DNA of 64,000 nt from Pseudomonas syringae (GTDB lineage: Bacteria; Pseudomonadota; Gammaproteobacteria; Pseudomonadales; Pseudomonadaceae). The stretch lies in NCBI RefSeq assembly GCF_000737245.1, contig NZ_JPQU01000027.1, positions 1 to 64,000 on the forward strand, written 5' to 3'. Each line of letters begins with the position of its first letter. Position 1 is the first letter of the stretch. This document shows, in pieces, positions 36,766-46,171 of this stretch. The position numbers were made by a program, and so were the translations under genes. The notes below the pieces were generated by a model. That model had not been told where the DNA came from and did no database searches. It saw only the letters and a program-made list of their open reading frames with translations.

Positions 36766-37893
36766 GTGAGCAAACCTCTCTTAATGGCAGCAGCAATCGT
36801 CTACGGTCTCAGCATGCAAGCACAAGCAACCACTTTCGCCTACATATCCAGCCCGGGCGACGGGATGATTTCCCAGTATCAGCTCGATGAAGCCAGTGGC
36901 AAGTTGAGCCTGGTGCAACAGACCAAAGCAGGGGATATGGTCAACCCGATGGCTATCACGCCCGACGGCAAAGTGTTGTTTGCCGCATTGCGGGTCAAGC
37001 CGTTCCAAGTGGTCGGCTTCAGCATTGATCCTGAAAACGGACATCTGTCAGAACGATCCAGAGGCCCCTTGGCCGAAAGCCTGGCGTATCTGTCCACCGA
37101 CCGCAGCGGGCATTACCTGATGGGCGCCTCTTATGGTGCGGACGCCGTTACGGTCCAGGCTATCGACAAGACCTACAAGCCGGATGAGAAGATCCAGACC
37201 TACAAAACCGGCCCTCATGCCCACTCAGTCAGAACTGACCCAAGCAATCGATTTGCCTACGTTGGCAATCTGGGCTCTGACCATGTGCTGCAATACAGCC
37301 TGGATGCCAAAACTGGCGCCCTGACTCCAATTGGCAGCGGGTTTGTCAGCGTCCCGACGAAAACCGGGCCGAGGCATCTGGCGTTTTCTCAGGACGGCAA
37401 TTACCTCTATGTCGTAGGTGAGATGAGCGGCACCGTGACCGCCTTCGCCATTGACGATAAAACCGGTGCGCTGACGCAGAAGAGCGTCGCCAACGGTATT
37501 CCTGATCGCCTCAAGCTGGTCCACGGTGAAGCGCGCGACGCCAGCAACAATGACTTGAAGGATGACCCGACCCCTCGCATCTGGGCCGCGGATTTGCGCC
37601 TGTCACCGGATGGCAAGCTGCTGTTGATGACTGAACGCACCACCAGCTCGGTCTCGGCTTTTGCGGTTGATAGCGCAAGCGGCGCGGTCAGTTTCCTGGA
37701 CAACTACCCGGTGGAAGAAAAACAACCGCGCAATATCGCGTTCTCACCAAACGGCAAGTGGTTGCTGGTGACGGGAGAGAAGGCCGATAAAGTCGGGGTT
37801 TACGCAGTAGGGGAGAAAGGCGCTCTCAAACGCGCCAGTGAAGCTGAGTCGGGCAAAGGGGCGCTGTGGATCGAGGTCCTGCAGCTCAAGTGA
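36766..37893 (+). CDS. Periplasmic lactonase, 7-bladed propeller (PpgL-like)
   Basis: A 375-residue lactonase-family protein. The signal peptide MSKPLLMAAAIVYGLSMQAQA (cleavage before TTF) puts it in the periplasm. Propeller strands repeat as in NPMAITPDGKVLFAALRVK, HSVRTDPSNRFAYVGNLGSD, RHLAFSQDGNYLYVVGEMSG and NIAFSPNGKWLLVTGEKADK. It resembles the P. aeruginosa gluconolactonase PpgL. The start is GTG, preceded by AAGGATTACAC. Near it lie a sugar-acid-type transporter and a 2-hydroxyacid dehydrogenase, which fits lactone opening before uptake (inference). Confidence 0.85.
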   Translation: MSKPLLMAAAIVYGLSMQAQATTFAYISSPGDGMISQYQLDEASGKLSLVQQTKAGDMVNPMAITPDGKVLFAALRVKPFQVVGFSIDPENGHLSERSRGPLAESLAYLSTDRSGHYLMGASYGADAVTVQAIDKTYKPDEKIQTYKTGPHAHSVRTDPSNRFAYVGNLGSDHVLQYSLDAKTGALTPIGSGFVSVPTKTGPRHLAFSQDGNYLYVVGEMSGTVTAFAIDDKTGALTQKSVANGIPDRLKLVHGEARDASNNDLKDDPTPRIWAADLRLSPDGKLLLMTERTTSSVSAFAVDSASGAVSFLDNYPVEEKQPRNIAFSPNGKWLLVTGEKADKVGVYAVGEKGALKRASEAESGKGALWIEVLQLK

Positions 37894-37980
37894 AGGATTG
37901 TATTCCCAAAGGCTGACGAGCAAGGCAACGATGGCGGTAGGTGTGTTGTACCGCCATCCTTCACGCGCGAAATTAAAACC

Positions 37981-38072
37981 CTGTAGGAGCGCACGAGCAC
38001 CGCGAAGCCGCGATAGCGGATCTGTCTGATACATCGCCATCGCGGCCTCGGGGTGCTGGTGAGCGCCTACAG
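37981..38072. repeat. REP inverted-repeat pair; last one seen in the window
   Basis: CTGTAGGAGCGCACGAGCACCG pairs imperfectly with the right arm ending GAGCGCCTACAG; the inner arms CCGCGATAGCGG and CCATCGCGG also relate. It is located between the converging lactonase and MFS genes. No further REP copy was found between here and 64000. Confidence 0.78.
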
Positions 38073-38090
38073 GAAGCATTCCACTATCAC

Positions 38091-39467
38091 TTATATCCCA
38101 GCGCTTGGGGTCGCCTCGGTATCTTTGATAACCACCCGCTCGAAGCGTCCAGCCAGGACCAGATAACTGAAAATCCCGATCAAACCGTGCGCCGCCACAA
38201 ACCACAGCGCCGAGTTGAACGAGCCGGTTGTGGCCACGAAGTAACCGATGACTACCGGGGTGATAATCCCCGCGACATTACCGATGCCGTTGAAAACCCC
38301 GCCACTCAAACCGACCATGCCCTTGGGCGCGGTATCGGACAGCACAGCCCAGCCTACCGCCGCGAGCCCCTTGCCGAAGAACGCCAGAGCCATCAGGGCA
38401 ATCACCATCCAGTTGGCGTCTACGTAGTTGGCCGAAACCAGACTGGAAGCCAGTGCCATGCCGATGACAAACGGAGTCTTGCGTGCCTTGGAGGGATGTA
38501 CTCCACGACGAATCAGGTAATCCGACACCACGCCACCCAGCACACCGCCGGAGAATCCGCAGATCGCCGGCATCGCGGCTACCCAGCCCGCTTCCATGAT
38601 GGTCATGCCCCGGCCTTTGATCAGGTAGATCGGGAACCAGGTGATGAAGAAGTAGGTCAGTGCGGTGATGCAGTACTGCCCGAGATAAATCGCCCACAGC
38701 GTGCGGTTGTTGAAAAGCTGCATGACTTCATTCATCTTCAGCTTCGGCTTTTCAGATTTGCGCGTGGCTTCCAGATCCACCAGCGCACCTCCGTCCCTCA
38801 TGTACTTGAGTTCTTGCTCGGTAAGTTTCGAGTCGCTCAGGGGCTCCTGATACAGGGCAAACCAGAACACCGTGGCGATCAGGCCCAACGCACCCATCCA
38901 GATGAACACGTGTTCCCAGCCCCAGGAGTGAGTCAGCCAGGCCATGAGCGGGGCGAATACCACCACGGCCATGTATTGCGCCGAGTTGAAGAGGGCGGAG
39001 GCGGTGCCTCGTTCGCTGGTCGGGAACCAGCAGGAGACAATTCTGTTGTTGGCCGGAAAAGCGGGAGACTCCACAAGCCCCAGCATAAAGCGCATGCCGA
39101 ACAGTGCGATTGCCGCGGTTGAACCCACCAGGCCGATCCAGCCCACCGTGCCTTGCATCATAGTGAACAGTGACCAAAGAAAAAGGCTGCAGCCGTAGAC
39201 CCTGCGCGCGCCAAACTTGTCCAGCAGCCAGCCCCCTGGAATCTGCCCCAGCGCATAGGCCCAGGCGAAGGCTGAGAAGATCATGCCTAGCATGATCGGG
39301 TCCAGCCCCAAGTCTTTGACTACCCCCGTGCCCGCGATGGACATGGTGGCCCGGTCGGCGTAGTTGAGGACGGTGACAATGAAGATTAGCGCCAGAATGA
39401 CAAACCGGCGGCGTCCCACGTGAGCTTTCTCAAGCGGGACAGCTAGCGATGCAGTCTTGGAGGTCAT
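38091..39467 (-). CDS. MFS transporter, anion:cation symporter family (GudP/ExuT-like)
   Basis: A 458-residue transporter with about 12 membrane segments. Signatures of the ACS family are LNYADRATMSIAGTGVVKDL in TM1, AYALGQIPGGWLLDKFGARR (motif A) and a long cytoplasmic middle loop. Relatives carry glucarate, galactarate, galactonate or hexuronates. It lies 76 bp downstream of the 2-hydroxyacid dehydrogenase on the same strand and faces the periplasmic lactonase gene. It probably imports a sugar acid (inference). Confidence 0.88.
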   Translation of the reverse strand: MTSKTASLAVPLEKAHVGRRRFVILALIFIVTVLNYADRATMSIAGTGVVKDLGLDPIMLGMIFSAFAWAYALGQIPGGWLLDKFGARRVYGCSLFLWSLFTMMQGTVGWIGLVGSTAAIALFGMRFMLGLVESPAFPANNRIVSCWFPTSERGTASALFNSAQYMAVVVFAPLMAWLTHSWGWEHVFIWMGALGLIATVFWFALYQEPLSDSKLTEQELKYMRDGGALVDLEATRKSEKPKLKMNEVMQLFNNRTLWAIYLGQYCITALTYFFITWFPIYLIKGRGMTIMEAGWVAAMPAICGFSGGVLGGVVSDYLIRRGVHPSKARKTPFVIGMALASSLVSANYVDANWMVIALMALAFFGKGLAAVGWAVLSDTAPKGMVGLSGGVFNGIGNVAGIITPVVIGYFVATTGSFNSALWFVAAHGLIGIFSYLVLAGRFERVVIKDTEATPSAGI

Positions 39468-39542
39468 GGAGCTCCCCAGCTTCCCTCATGGGGAAGTTTT
39501 TATTGTTGGAATGGGTCGTTATGTCGGTGTATCAGTAGTGCA

Positions 39543-40481
39543 TCAGCAAGCAACAGCGGTCGGCAAGGAGGTGCCGGCAAAACAGGCCTGTAAATTGGCC
39601 AGCACAATCTCGCCCATGGCCAGCCGGGTTTGCCCGGTAGCGCTGGCACGGTGCGGTTGCAGAACCACATTGTTCAGTTGACGCAATGCCTGAGGCACAT
39701 GGGGCTCATCGGCAAAGACATCGAGACCCGCACCGGCGATGGCCCCGCTCTGCAAGGCGCCAATCAGTGCTTGCTCGTCGACCAGCTTGCCCCGCGCGAC
39801 ATTGATCAGGTAGCCGTTGGTCCCCAACGCTTCCAGTACCGGGGCGGTGATGATTGCACTGCCTTGGTCAGCAGAAGCGGCCAGAATTAACACATCACTG
39901 CGTTTGGCCAGTTCGATCAGATCCGCCACAAAGTGGTAGCCGCTTTGCGGCTGCTCGTGCAAGTCGGTGTAATGGATTGTCATGTCGAATGCCAGCGCAC
40001 GTCTGGCAATAGCGTGCCCGACACGGCCCAGGCCGACGATACCCAGCTGGATACCCGTAACCTTGCGCGCCAGCGGCTGGGCTACGCTGCCCCATTGGCC
40101 GTCACGCACGATACGATCGCCAACGCCCAGATCTCGCAGGGCCATGATCAGCAAGCCCATCCCCATGTCCGCCACATCGTCGGTCAGCACGCCTGGGGTT
40201 GTGGTGACTTGTACGCCTCGCTTGGCGGCATTGACCAGATCGACTGCATCAGTACCGATGCCGCTGATCGCGATGACTTCCAACGCCGGAAGACGATTCA
40301 TCAAGCTGTTGGAGAGGCCCTTTGCTCCGCCGGTGACCACCGCGCGGATACTGCCCTGGACCTCAGTCAGAAACGCTTCCTGGTCGGCGGCCTCATACAG
40401 TCGGTGCACTGTGTAAAGGGCGCACAGCCTGGCGTCGATCAAATCCGGCACAGGCTGGGTCAGTAAAATATTGATCTTCAT
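39543..40481 (-). CDS. D-isomer-specific 2-hydroxyacid dehydrogenase
   Basis: A 312-residue NAD(P)-dependent enzyme. The nucleotide-binding motif is GIVGLGRVGHAIARRAL. The catalytic residues appear in NVARGKLVDEQAL (Arg), DVFADEPHVPQAL (Glu) and QPHRASATGQTR (His). It falls in the glyoxylate/hydroxypyruvate/2-ketogluconate reductase group; the exact substrate cannot be told. It precedes the sugar-acid-type MFS gene and is divergent to a LysR gene. Confidence 0.9.
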   Translation of the reverse strand: MKINILLTQPVPDLIDARLCALYTVHRLYEAADQEAFLTEVQGSIRAVVTGGAKGLSNSLMNRLPALEVIAISGIGTDAVDLVNAAKRGVQVTTTPGVLTDDVADMGMGLLIMALRDLGVGDRIVRDGQWGSVAQPLARKVTGIQLGIVGLGRVGHAIARRALAFDMTIHYTDLHEQPQSGYHFVADLIELAKRSDVLILAASADQGSAIITAPVLEALGTNGYLINVARGKLVDEQALIGALQSGAIAGAGLDVFADEPHVPQALRQLNNVVLQPHRASATGQTRLAMGEIVLANLQACFAGTSLPTAVAC

Positions 40482-40620
40482 CTATGTTCCTTTCTTTATT
40501 TTTGTTCTGCCGGACACCGACATACGAATGCCTGTGAGCCATGCTTGTACCCTAAGATTAGGAAAATCAACGATGCCGGTCTAACATTGATACTGTATCG
40601 GTCAATTCAAGATTTGAATC

Positions 40621-41511
40621 ATGGAACTGCATCAACTTCGCTGCTTTGTAATGGTTGCTGAAGAGCTTCATTTTGGTAAGGCTGCCAAGCGCATGTTCAT
40701 GACCCAGCCGCCACTCAGTCGGCAGATCCAGATGCTGGAGCGGTCCTTGGGCGTCACATTGCTGGAGCGCAGCAACAAGTCGGTGCAGTTGACGGTTGCC
40801 GGCAAGCACTTCTTGCGCGATGCCCGGCATGTACTGGCCTATACCGAGCAGGCGGGCATGGCGGCTCGTCGACTGGCGCGAGGGGAGGCGGGGCATTTGC
40901 ACCTGGGATTTACCGCCGTCAGCGGCTACAGCCTGATACCTGGTTTACTCGGTCACAGTGCTGAGCAACTGCCGAACGTAGGATTCGAACTCCATGAAAT
41001 GGTCTCTGGCGCGCAAACCGAAGCGTTGGGCGCAAGCATGATTGATGTCGGCTTTGTGCGACGCGCGATGCCCCACCTTGGTTTTGACGGCGAGTTGATT
41101 GTCAGTGAGCCACTGCTGCTGGCTATGTGCAGCACCCATCCGTTGGCTCAGCAGGCAACGATAAAAATATCCGATCTGGATCGCCAGCCTTTCATCATGT
41201 ATTCACCGGATGAGGGGCGATATTTCTACGACTGTATTGTCGGCATGTTTGCGATGGCAGGAGTCGCTCCGCATTATCAGCATTATCTTGGGCAAACCCA
41301 CTCAATCCTTGGCCTCGTGCGGGCTGGGCTCGGCATCGCTATCGTGCCTGCCGCAGCACAGGAGCTCTACCTCGGACACCTGCAATTTCGGCGGCTTGAG
41401 GATGCGCAGCCGTTGGCCGAGATTTACATGGTCTCCAGAAACGACAATGACAACCCCGCGCTGCAACCGTTTCTGCGCATGGCGCACGATTATTTTCGCT
41501 CTATTGTGTGA
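40621..41511 (+). CDS. LysR-family transcriptional regulator
   Basis: A 296-residue regulator. The winged HTH is MELHQLRCFVMVAEELHFGK then TQPPLSRQIQMLERSLGVTL. The co-inducer domain runs from about residue 90 (GHLHLGFTAVSGYSLIPGLL). It is divergent from the 2-hydroxyacid dehydrogenase gene; the 139-bp gap (40482-40620) should hold the shared control region. It is likely to activate the dehydrogenase-transporter pair in response to the substrate. Confidence 0.9.
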   Translation: MELHQLRCFVMVAEELHFGKAAKRMFMTQPPLSRQIQMLERSLGVTLLERSNKSVQLTVAGKHFLRDARHVLAYTEQAGMAARRLARGEAGHLHLGFTAVSGYSLIPGLLGHSAEQLPNVGFELHEMVSGAQTEALGASMIDVGFVRRAMPHLGFDGELIVSEPLLLAMCSTHPLAQQATIKISDLDRQPFIMYSPDEGRYFYDCIVGMFAMAGVAPHYQHYLGQTHSILGLVRAGLGIAIVPAAAQELYLGHLQFRRLEDAQPLAEIYMVSRNDNDNPALQPFLRMAHDYFRSIV

Positions 41512-41622
41512 AGGCTTCGCGGATTCTCAACTGAAGGATCACAGGGCAGGGTAGTTGTTTCAGTAGCAGGCCATTCCACGGCTATGCTATCGCAGCAAGC
41601 TTTATAGACATGGAGGTGTGCA

Positions 41623-42921
41623 TTGCAAGTTGAAGACGAGGCGCTGGAAATCCTGGTCGTTGATGATCAGGAGGACAATCTGACGGAAATGGAAGAGTTG
41701 CTCGAGGCGCTTGGCAAAACCGTTCGCTGCGTCGATTCCGGTATTAAAGCTCTAGCATCCTTGAGTACAGGCAAAATTGGCCTGGTGCTTCTGGATGTTC
41801 AGATGCCCGGAATGGATGGTTTCGAAGTTGCTCGCCGTATGCGCGCTGATCCAAATACTCGCTTCACTCCGATTATCTTCATATCGGGTATGCGTCAGAC
41901 CGACTCAGTGCTGGATCAGGGCTATGCCGCTGGCGCGGTGGACTTCATGACCAAGCCCGTGCATCCAACCCTGTTGCTGCATAAGGCGAGGGCGCTTCTG
42001 GAGCTCGATCACTATCGGCGTGGTTTGTTACACACCAGTGCACAGCTGGAACGCGAACGCGCTTTCAATGCGTCGATTCTGGACAACACTGCTGAGGGGA
42101 TTCTGGTGATCGGTGACAATGGTCGCATTCGTTTCGCCAACCCAGCAATGGCTCGCATGCTCGGGTGTCCCAGTGATGAACTGCAGGGCACTGAGTTGAT
42201 CGCCTGGATCGAGGCGCCCTATGAGGAGAACTGGCAGAACTCGGTTTGGATGGACCACATGGCACGAGGCGAAAGCCTTCGTCTGCACGACGCCAGTTTG
42301 CGCAGTCGCGACGGTAAAAGCATCCCGGTTGCGGTCTCATGTTCGCCGCTGCCCGATGGACAACAAGCCATGACGCTACTGGCGCTGGATATGTCAGCGG
42401 TACGCGAGCTGTATCGCAAACTAGAAGTCATGACTATCACCGATGCGCTCACGGGGTTGCTTAACCGCCGCGGATTCATCCATTCACTCCAGGCTGCAAT
42501 TTCCCGCACCCAGCGTACCGGACGCCTGAGCGCATTACTGTTCCTGGACCTGGACGGCTTCAAACAGATCAACGACAAATTCGGCCATGATCGTGGCGAC
42601 GAGGCTTTACGTTGGGTCAGCAGTCAATTGCAGATGTGCCTGAGACCCTACGATCAATTGGCCAGAATCGGCGGCGATGAGTTCACGGTCATCATTGAAG
42701 GCGTCGACGGCCGAGACGACATCGCCGCAGTGGCCGAGAAACTGGTCAGGCAAGTCTCCGCCGATCAGGATCGCTTTGCCCTGGGTGTCAGCATCGGGAT
42801 TGCTTGCCTTCCTGAAAGTGGCGACAACGTGGGGGAGATCATGCGTGCTGCCGATACGGCGATGTACGAGGCCAAGCATCGGGGTAAGGGGCAGTATCGG
42901 TTTCATTTGGTGAATGGCTGA
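41623..42921 (+). CDS. Response regulator with PAS and GGDEF (diguanylate cyclase)
   Basis: A 432-residue protein. The receiver domain (residues 8-125) carries acidic residues VVDDQED, phospho-Asp in LVLLDVQMPGMDG and Lys in MTKPVHP. A PAS-like domain (about 140-255) is followed by GGDEF (about 275-430) with the intact RIGGDEFTV. An RxxD inhibitory site (RPYD) lies five residues before GGDEF. The start is TTG at 41623 with GGAGGTG 5 bp upstream; no in-frame ATG is closer. It is expected to make c-di-GMP under phosphorelay control; the partner kinase is not in the window. Confidence 0.9.
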   Translation: MQVEDEALEILVVDDQEDNLTEMEELLEALGKTVRCVDSGIKALASLSTGKIGLVLLDVQMPGMDGFEVARRMRADPNTRFTPIIFISGMRQTDSVLDQGYAAGAVDFMTKPVHPTLLLHKARALLELDHYRRGLLHTSAQLERERAFNASILDNTAEGILVIGDNGRIRFANPAMARMLGCPSDELQGTELIAWIEAPYEENWQNSVWMDHMARGESLRLHDASLRSRDGKSIPVAVSCSPLPDGQQAMTLLALDMSAVRELYRKLEVMTITDALTGLLNRRGFIHSLQAAISRTQRTGRLSALLFLDLDGFKQINDKFGHDRGDEALRWVSSQLQMCLRPYDQLARIGGDEFTVIIEGVDGRDDIAAVAEKLVRQVSADQDRFALGVSIGIACLPESGDNVGEIMRAADTAMYEAKHRGKGQYRFHLVNG

Positions 42922-43063
42922 GCAGAGATTCTTTTCGCTGTTTGTGAGGAGTGTAATGCGATGAAGCCTGCTGAATTTTAACGGCGGTCGCAGAAGTACC
43001 AGGAATTAGAACTCATAACCTACGAAAAGAGCTATTTCTGATGGTTTCCTGGCTTTATCGTTA

Positions 43064-43195
43064 TTACGGTTTGTTGCGCCGGCAGCGTTCCGAGCAGTAG
43101 CGCACTTCCTTCCAGCAGCGAGCCCATTTCTTCCTCCATGTGAATGGAAGGGTGCAGGTCACGCAGGTTTTTACTGGCAGCTCAGTCTTTTTCAA
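43064..43195 (-). CDS. DUF2256 protein, 43 residues, coupled to photolyase gene
   Basis: It is a very small gene: TTG start at 43195, overlapping the photolyase stop as TTGA, and TAA at 43064-43066. The translation contains [38 protein letters not shown]. Paired Cys (CVTC and CSERC) suggest a zinc ribbon. The WRKKW..CW..V.YCSERCR pattern is characteristic of DUF2256, which often sits beside or fused to cryptochrome/photolyase genes. The function is unknown. The overlap supports co-translation with the photolyase. Confidence 0.85.
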   Translation of the reverse strand: MKKTELPVKTCVTCTLPFTWRKKWARCWKEVRYCSERCRRNKP

Positions 43196-44730
43196 AGTGA
43201 CTCACCGTCGTCTAATTTTGCGAGCAAGAACTGCCCACGCCGCCAGAGCGCCTTATGCTTGGATTCAGGCATGCGGTCGAGGTTTTTATAAATCATGCTC
43301 ATGCGTTGATTACCACGCAGAGCGTCACTGTGACGCATCAGGAAGTGCCAATAGAGCGAGTTGAAAGGACAGGCGTCGTCAGTGGTGCTTTCGCTCACTT
43401 TATAGGCGCAGTCACGGCAGTAGTCAGACATGCGCTTAATATACTGGCCGCTCGCGCAATAAGGCTTAGAGCCCAGATAGCCACCGTCGGCATGCATCAC
43501 CATACCCAGTGTGTTAGGTAATTCAACCCACTCGAAGGCGTCCATGTAGATTGCCAGGTACCACTCGCATATTTGGCTTGGTGCGATACCGGCCAGCAAT
43601 GCAAAATTGCCGGTCACCATCAGTCTTTGGATATGGTGAGCGTAGGCATGCTCAAGGCTTTGGCCAATTGCCTGGCGCATGCAGTTCATGTTCGTTTTGC
43701 CTGTCCAGTAGAACTCTGGAAGTGATCTGGTGTTACCAAACACATTCCCATTGGCATAGTCAGGCATCTTCAGCCAGTAGACGCCCCGCACGTATTCCCG
43801 CCAACCGATCAGTTGGCGAATAAAGCCTTCGGCAGCGTTGAGGGGAATCCTGCCTGAGTAGTACGCCGATTCCACATCGCTGCAAAGCTGACGAAGATCC
43901 AGCAAGCCAATATTAAGGGCAGCGCTTATGCGCGCATGGAACAGAAAAGGCTCATCGCTAGCCATGGCGTCCTGGTAGTCGCCGAAAGCTGCAAGGCCCC
44001 AATCGAGGAAGTAATCCCATAGGGCCTGAGCTTCGGCGTGACTAACCGGATAGTTGAACGTATCAAGGGCGCCATAGTGGCTGGAGAAGTGCTTAGCCAC
44101 CAATGCAAGCACATCTTGAGTGATTGCATCTGGCGTGAAGCGCACTGGTGAAGGGGGTCTAACCCCCTTGGGCATTGCCTTGCGGTTTTCTGCATCAAAG
44201 TTCCAGGCACCTCCGACCGGACTGCAATCGCCATTGAGTAACAGGCCACTCTTGCGCCGCATCTCTCGGTAGAAGAACTCCATGCGCAGCTGTTTTTTGG
44301 CTTCTGCCCAGTCAGAAAACTCAGTACGTGTGCAGAGAAAGCGACTATCGGAATGCCATTGGATCGCTAAGCCACAATCCTTGATCGACTGCTCCAGACG
44401 CCAGTCGCCGCACTCTGTGATTCGTATTTCATCGGGCTGTATCAATGCCTGCCAGCGCTGTAACTCGCCCGCCACTGACCCAGTATTTTTTGGATCATCC
44501 AGCTCAACGTATTGCACCTGCATTCCTCGCTGGCGTAGAGCCTCAGCGAAATGACGCATGGCACTAAAGATCAGGGCTATTTTTTGCGGGTGATGAGGGA
44601 CATGGCTGGCTTCCTCCATCACTTCGACTAAGAGAACCGTGTCGCTTTCCTTATCTAGCCCCTGCAGTGACGACAGATTAAAAGATAACTGGTCGCCCAA
44701 GACCAGATGCAGCCGTTTAGAACTCTTCAT
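43192..44730 (-). CDS. FeS-type bacterial cryptochrome / (6-4) photolyase (PhrB-like)
   Basis: A 512-residue flavoprotein. The N-terminus ([14 protein letters not shown]) is the DUF523-like/photolyase-related domain of FeS-BCPs. The C-terminal half has the FAD region and the iron-sulfur Cys ligands: [17 protein letters not shown] plus [31 protein letters not shown] and [18 protein letters not shown] are hallmarks of this class. It is likely to repair (6-4) photoproducts or act as a blue-light photoreceptor. It is translationally coupled to a DUF2256 gene. Confidence 0.93.
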   Translation of the reverse strand: MKSSKRLHLVLGDQLSFNLSSLQGLDKESDTVLLVEVMEEASHVPHHPQKIALIFSAMRHFAEALRQRGMQVQYVELDDPKNTGSVAGELQRWQALIQPDEIRITECGDWRLEQSIKDCGLAIQWHSDSRFLCTRTEFSDWAEAKKQLRMEFFYREMRRKSGLLLNGDCSPVGGAWNFDAENRKAMPKGVRPPSPVRFTPDAITQDVLALVAKHFSSHYGALDTFNYPVSHAEAQALWDYFLDWGLAAFGDYQDAMASDEPFLFHARISAALNIGLLDLRQLCSDVESAYYSGRIPLNAAEGFIRQLIGWREYVRGVYWLKMPDYANGNVFGNTRSLPEFYWTGKTNMNCMRQAIGQSLEHAYAHHIQRLMVTGNFALLAGIAPSQICEWYLAIYMDAFEWVELPNTLGMVMHADGGYLGSKPYCASGQYIKRMSDYCRDCAYKVSESTTDDACPFNSLYWHFLMRHSDALRGNQRMSMIYKNLDRMPESKHKALWRRGQFLLAKLDDGESL

Positions 44731-44788
44731 TTAAATGATATCCCTCATAGTTTTATGTGCCTGGAGGGCAATTATCGAATGGGGGTGA

Positions 44789-44800
44789 CCCCGCGCGGGG
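44789..44800. repeat. Short GC-rich palindrome CCCCGCGCGGGG
   Basis: A perfect 12-bp palindrome lies 59 bp upstream of the photolyase start, in the 101-bp gap after the first DCC gene (both on the minus strand). Possible roles are terminator stem or regulatory site; the evidence is only the symmetry. Confidence 0.35.
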
Positions 44801-44831
44801 CTTACGGAATCAAGGGGAAATTACAGGTTTC

Positions 44832-45296
44832 CTACACTTGTTTTTCTGTCGGCAGCCTCGGTTTGCCTGGCACAACGTCGGCCTCCGAAACCGCACAGCT
44901 CCCGCCCCGACAGCGAGCACTGCCGTCTGGGTGAGGCAACCATGCCAAATGTGGACGCCAGCGGCAAAAAAGCCGATAGCCAACGTTGAGTAACGGCCTG
45001 GTCAACCGCCATGACAAAGGTGCAGCCCAGATACCGAGACCCGCTGCGCGCCAACTCCAAAGCGTGGCGTCCAAGCCTTTGACCCAAGTCCCGTCTGCTA
45101 ACCTGGCATGCAGTGATGACTGCATGTCCCCAAGGCTGAATCCCAGACATTTGGCATCGAAGGTTTCTTCACTAATGTCCACAAAATGAAGGTGATCCGG
45201 TTCAGCTCGTGCACGAAGTATCTTGATTTCTCTAGCGCAGAGTGGACACTCACCGTCGAAGTACAACGTCAGCGGCCATTTCCCTTTCTTGTACAT
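44832..45296 (-). CDS. DCC (DUF393) thiol-disulfide oxidoreductase-like protein
   Basis: A 154-residue protein. The family motif FDGECPLC is near residue 13 (CxxC-like DGxCPLC), and a later stretch GLDATLWSWRAAGLGIWAAP is helical. DCC proteins have a thioredoxin-like motif but no proven general role. It is divergent from arsH, with a 114-bp gap, and precedes the photolyase gene on the same strand. A second DCC gene lies at 52506. No clear Shine-Dalgarno sequence was seen. Confidence 0.85.
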   Translation of the reverse strand: MYKKGKWPLTLYFDGECPLCAREIKILRARAEPDHLHFVDISEETFDAKCLGFSLGDMQSSLHARLADGTWVKGLDATLWSWRAAGLGIWAAPLSWRLTRPLLNVGYRLFCRWRPHLAWLPHPDGSARCRGGSCAVSEADVVPGKPRLPTEKQV

Positions 45297-45410
45297 AACT
45301 AATCGCCTGTATAGGTTTTGTGAAAGGTAATCTTAAAAGCATGGGCTGACAATGGCCGTATGCAAGAACAATTGAGGCTGTGCCTGTTTGGCGCAAGCTT
45401 AGGAGCTCTA

Positions 45411-46124
45411 ATGCAGGACACATTGCCAAACGTTGACAGCAACCTGATCGACATTCCTTCCCTTGAGCGACTCGAGCCGCGCACACCATCACTTCATAAA
45501 CCGCGGATTTTGCTTCTGTATGGATCGACGCGAGAGCGCTCTTTCAGCCGTTTGGTCACTCAGGAGGCCGCCCGTTTGCTGGAAGCGTTTGGCGCAGAAA
45601 CGAAAATCTTCGATCCCTCAGGTTTACCGCTGCCAGACGATGCTCCCGACACACATCCCAAGGTCGCTGAGTTGCGTGGACTGATGGAATGGTCTGAGGG
45701 GCAGGTGTGGTGCTCCCCCGAACGACACGGCTCCATGAGCGCGGTCTTCAAAGCGCAGATCGACTGGGTCCCGCTGGCGATTGGTGCCGTTCGACCTACG
45801 CAAGGGAAGACCCTCGCAGTCATGCAGGTCTGTGGAGGATCGCAATCATTCAACGTGGTTAATCAATTGCGCGTGCTGGGTCGCTGGATGCGGATGTTCA
45901 CCATCCCAAACCAATCATCGGTAGCCAAAGCGTTCACCGAGTTCGACGAGGCAGGGCGTATGAAGCCGTCCTCGTACTACGACAGACTCGTGGACGTGAT
46001 GGAAGAGCTAATGAAGTTCACGTTGCTGTTGAGGGATCGCCAGGAATTCCTGGTTGATCGCTACTCCGAGCGTAAAGAGACCGCCGAAGAGCTGTCCAAA
46101 CGTGTCAATCAGCGCTCGATTTAG
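45411..46124 (+). CDS. arsH: ArsH-like NADPH-dependent FMN reductase
   Basis: A 237-residue flavoprotein. The flavodoxin-like phosphate loop [15 protein letters not shown], the LPLPDDAP segment and the [20 protein letters not shown] with [19 protein letters not shown] are ArsH signatures. AGGAG lies 5 bp before ATG 45411. ArsH oxidises organoarsenicals or acts as a quinone reductase. No arsR, arsB or arsC occurs in the window, so it is separated from a full ars operon; the broken arsO-like gene follows. Confidence 0.9.
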   Translation: MQDTLPNVDSNLIDIPSLERLEPRTPSLHKPRILLLYGSTRERSFSRLVTQEAARLLEAFGAETKIFDPSGLPLPDDAPDTHPKVAELRGLMEWSEGQVWCSPERHGSMSAVFKAQIDWVPLAIGAVRPTQGKTLAVMQVCGGSQSFNVVNQLRVLGRWMRMFTIPNQSSVAKAFTEFDEAGRMKPSSYYDRLVDVMEELMKFTLLLRDRQEFLVDRYSERKETAEELSKRVNQRSI

Positions 46125-46171
46125 CTACGCATCGATGGAGGCCTTGGGTACAAGCAAATGGGTCAGGAGGG

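Noticed and set aside
44789-44800. GC-rich palindrome as a clear intrinsic terminator
   Set aside because: No T-run follows on either strand, so it is listed only as a palindrome.
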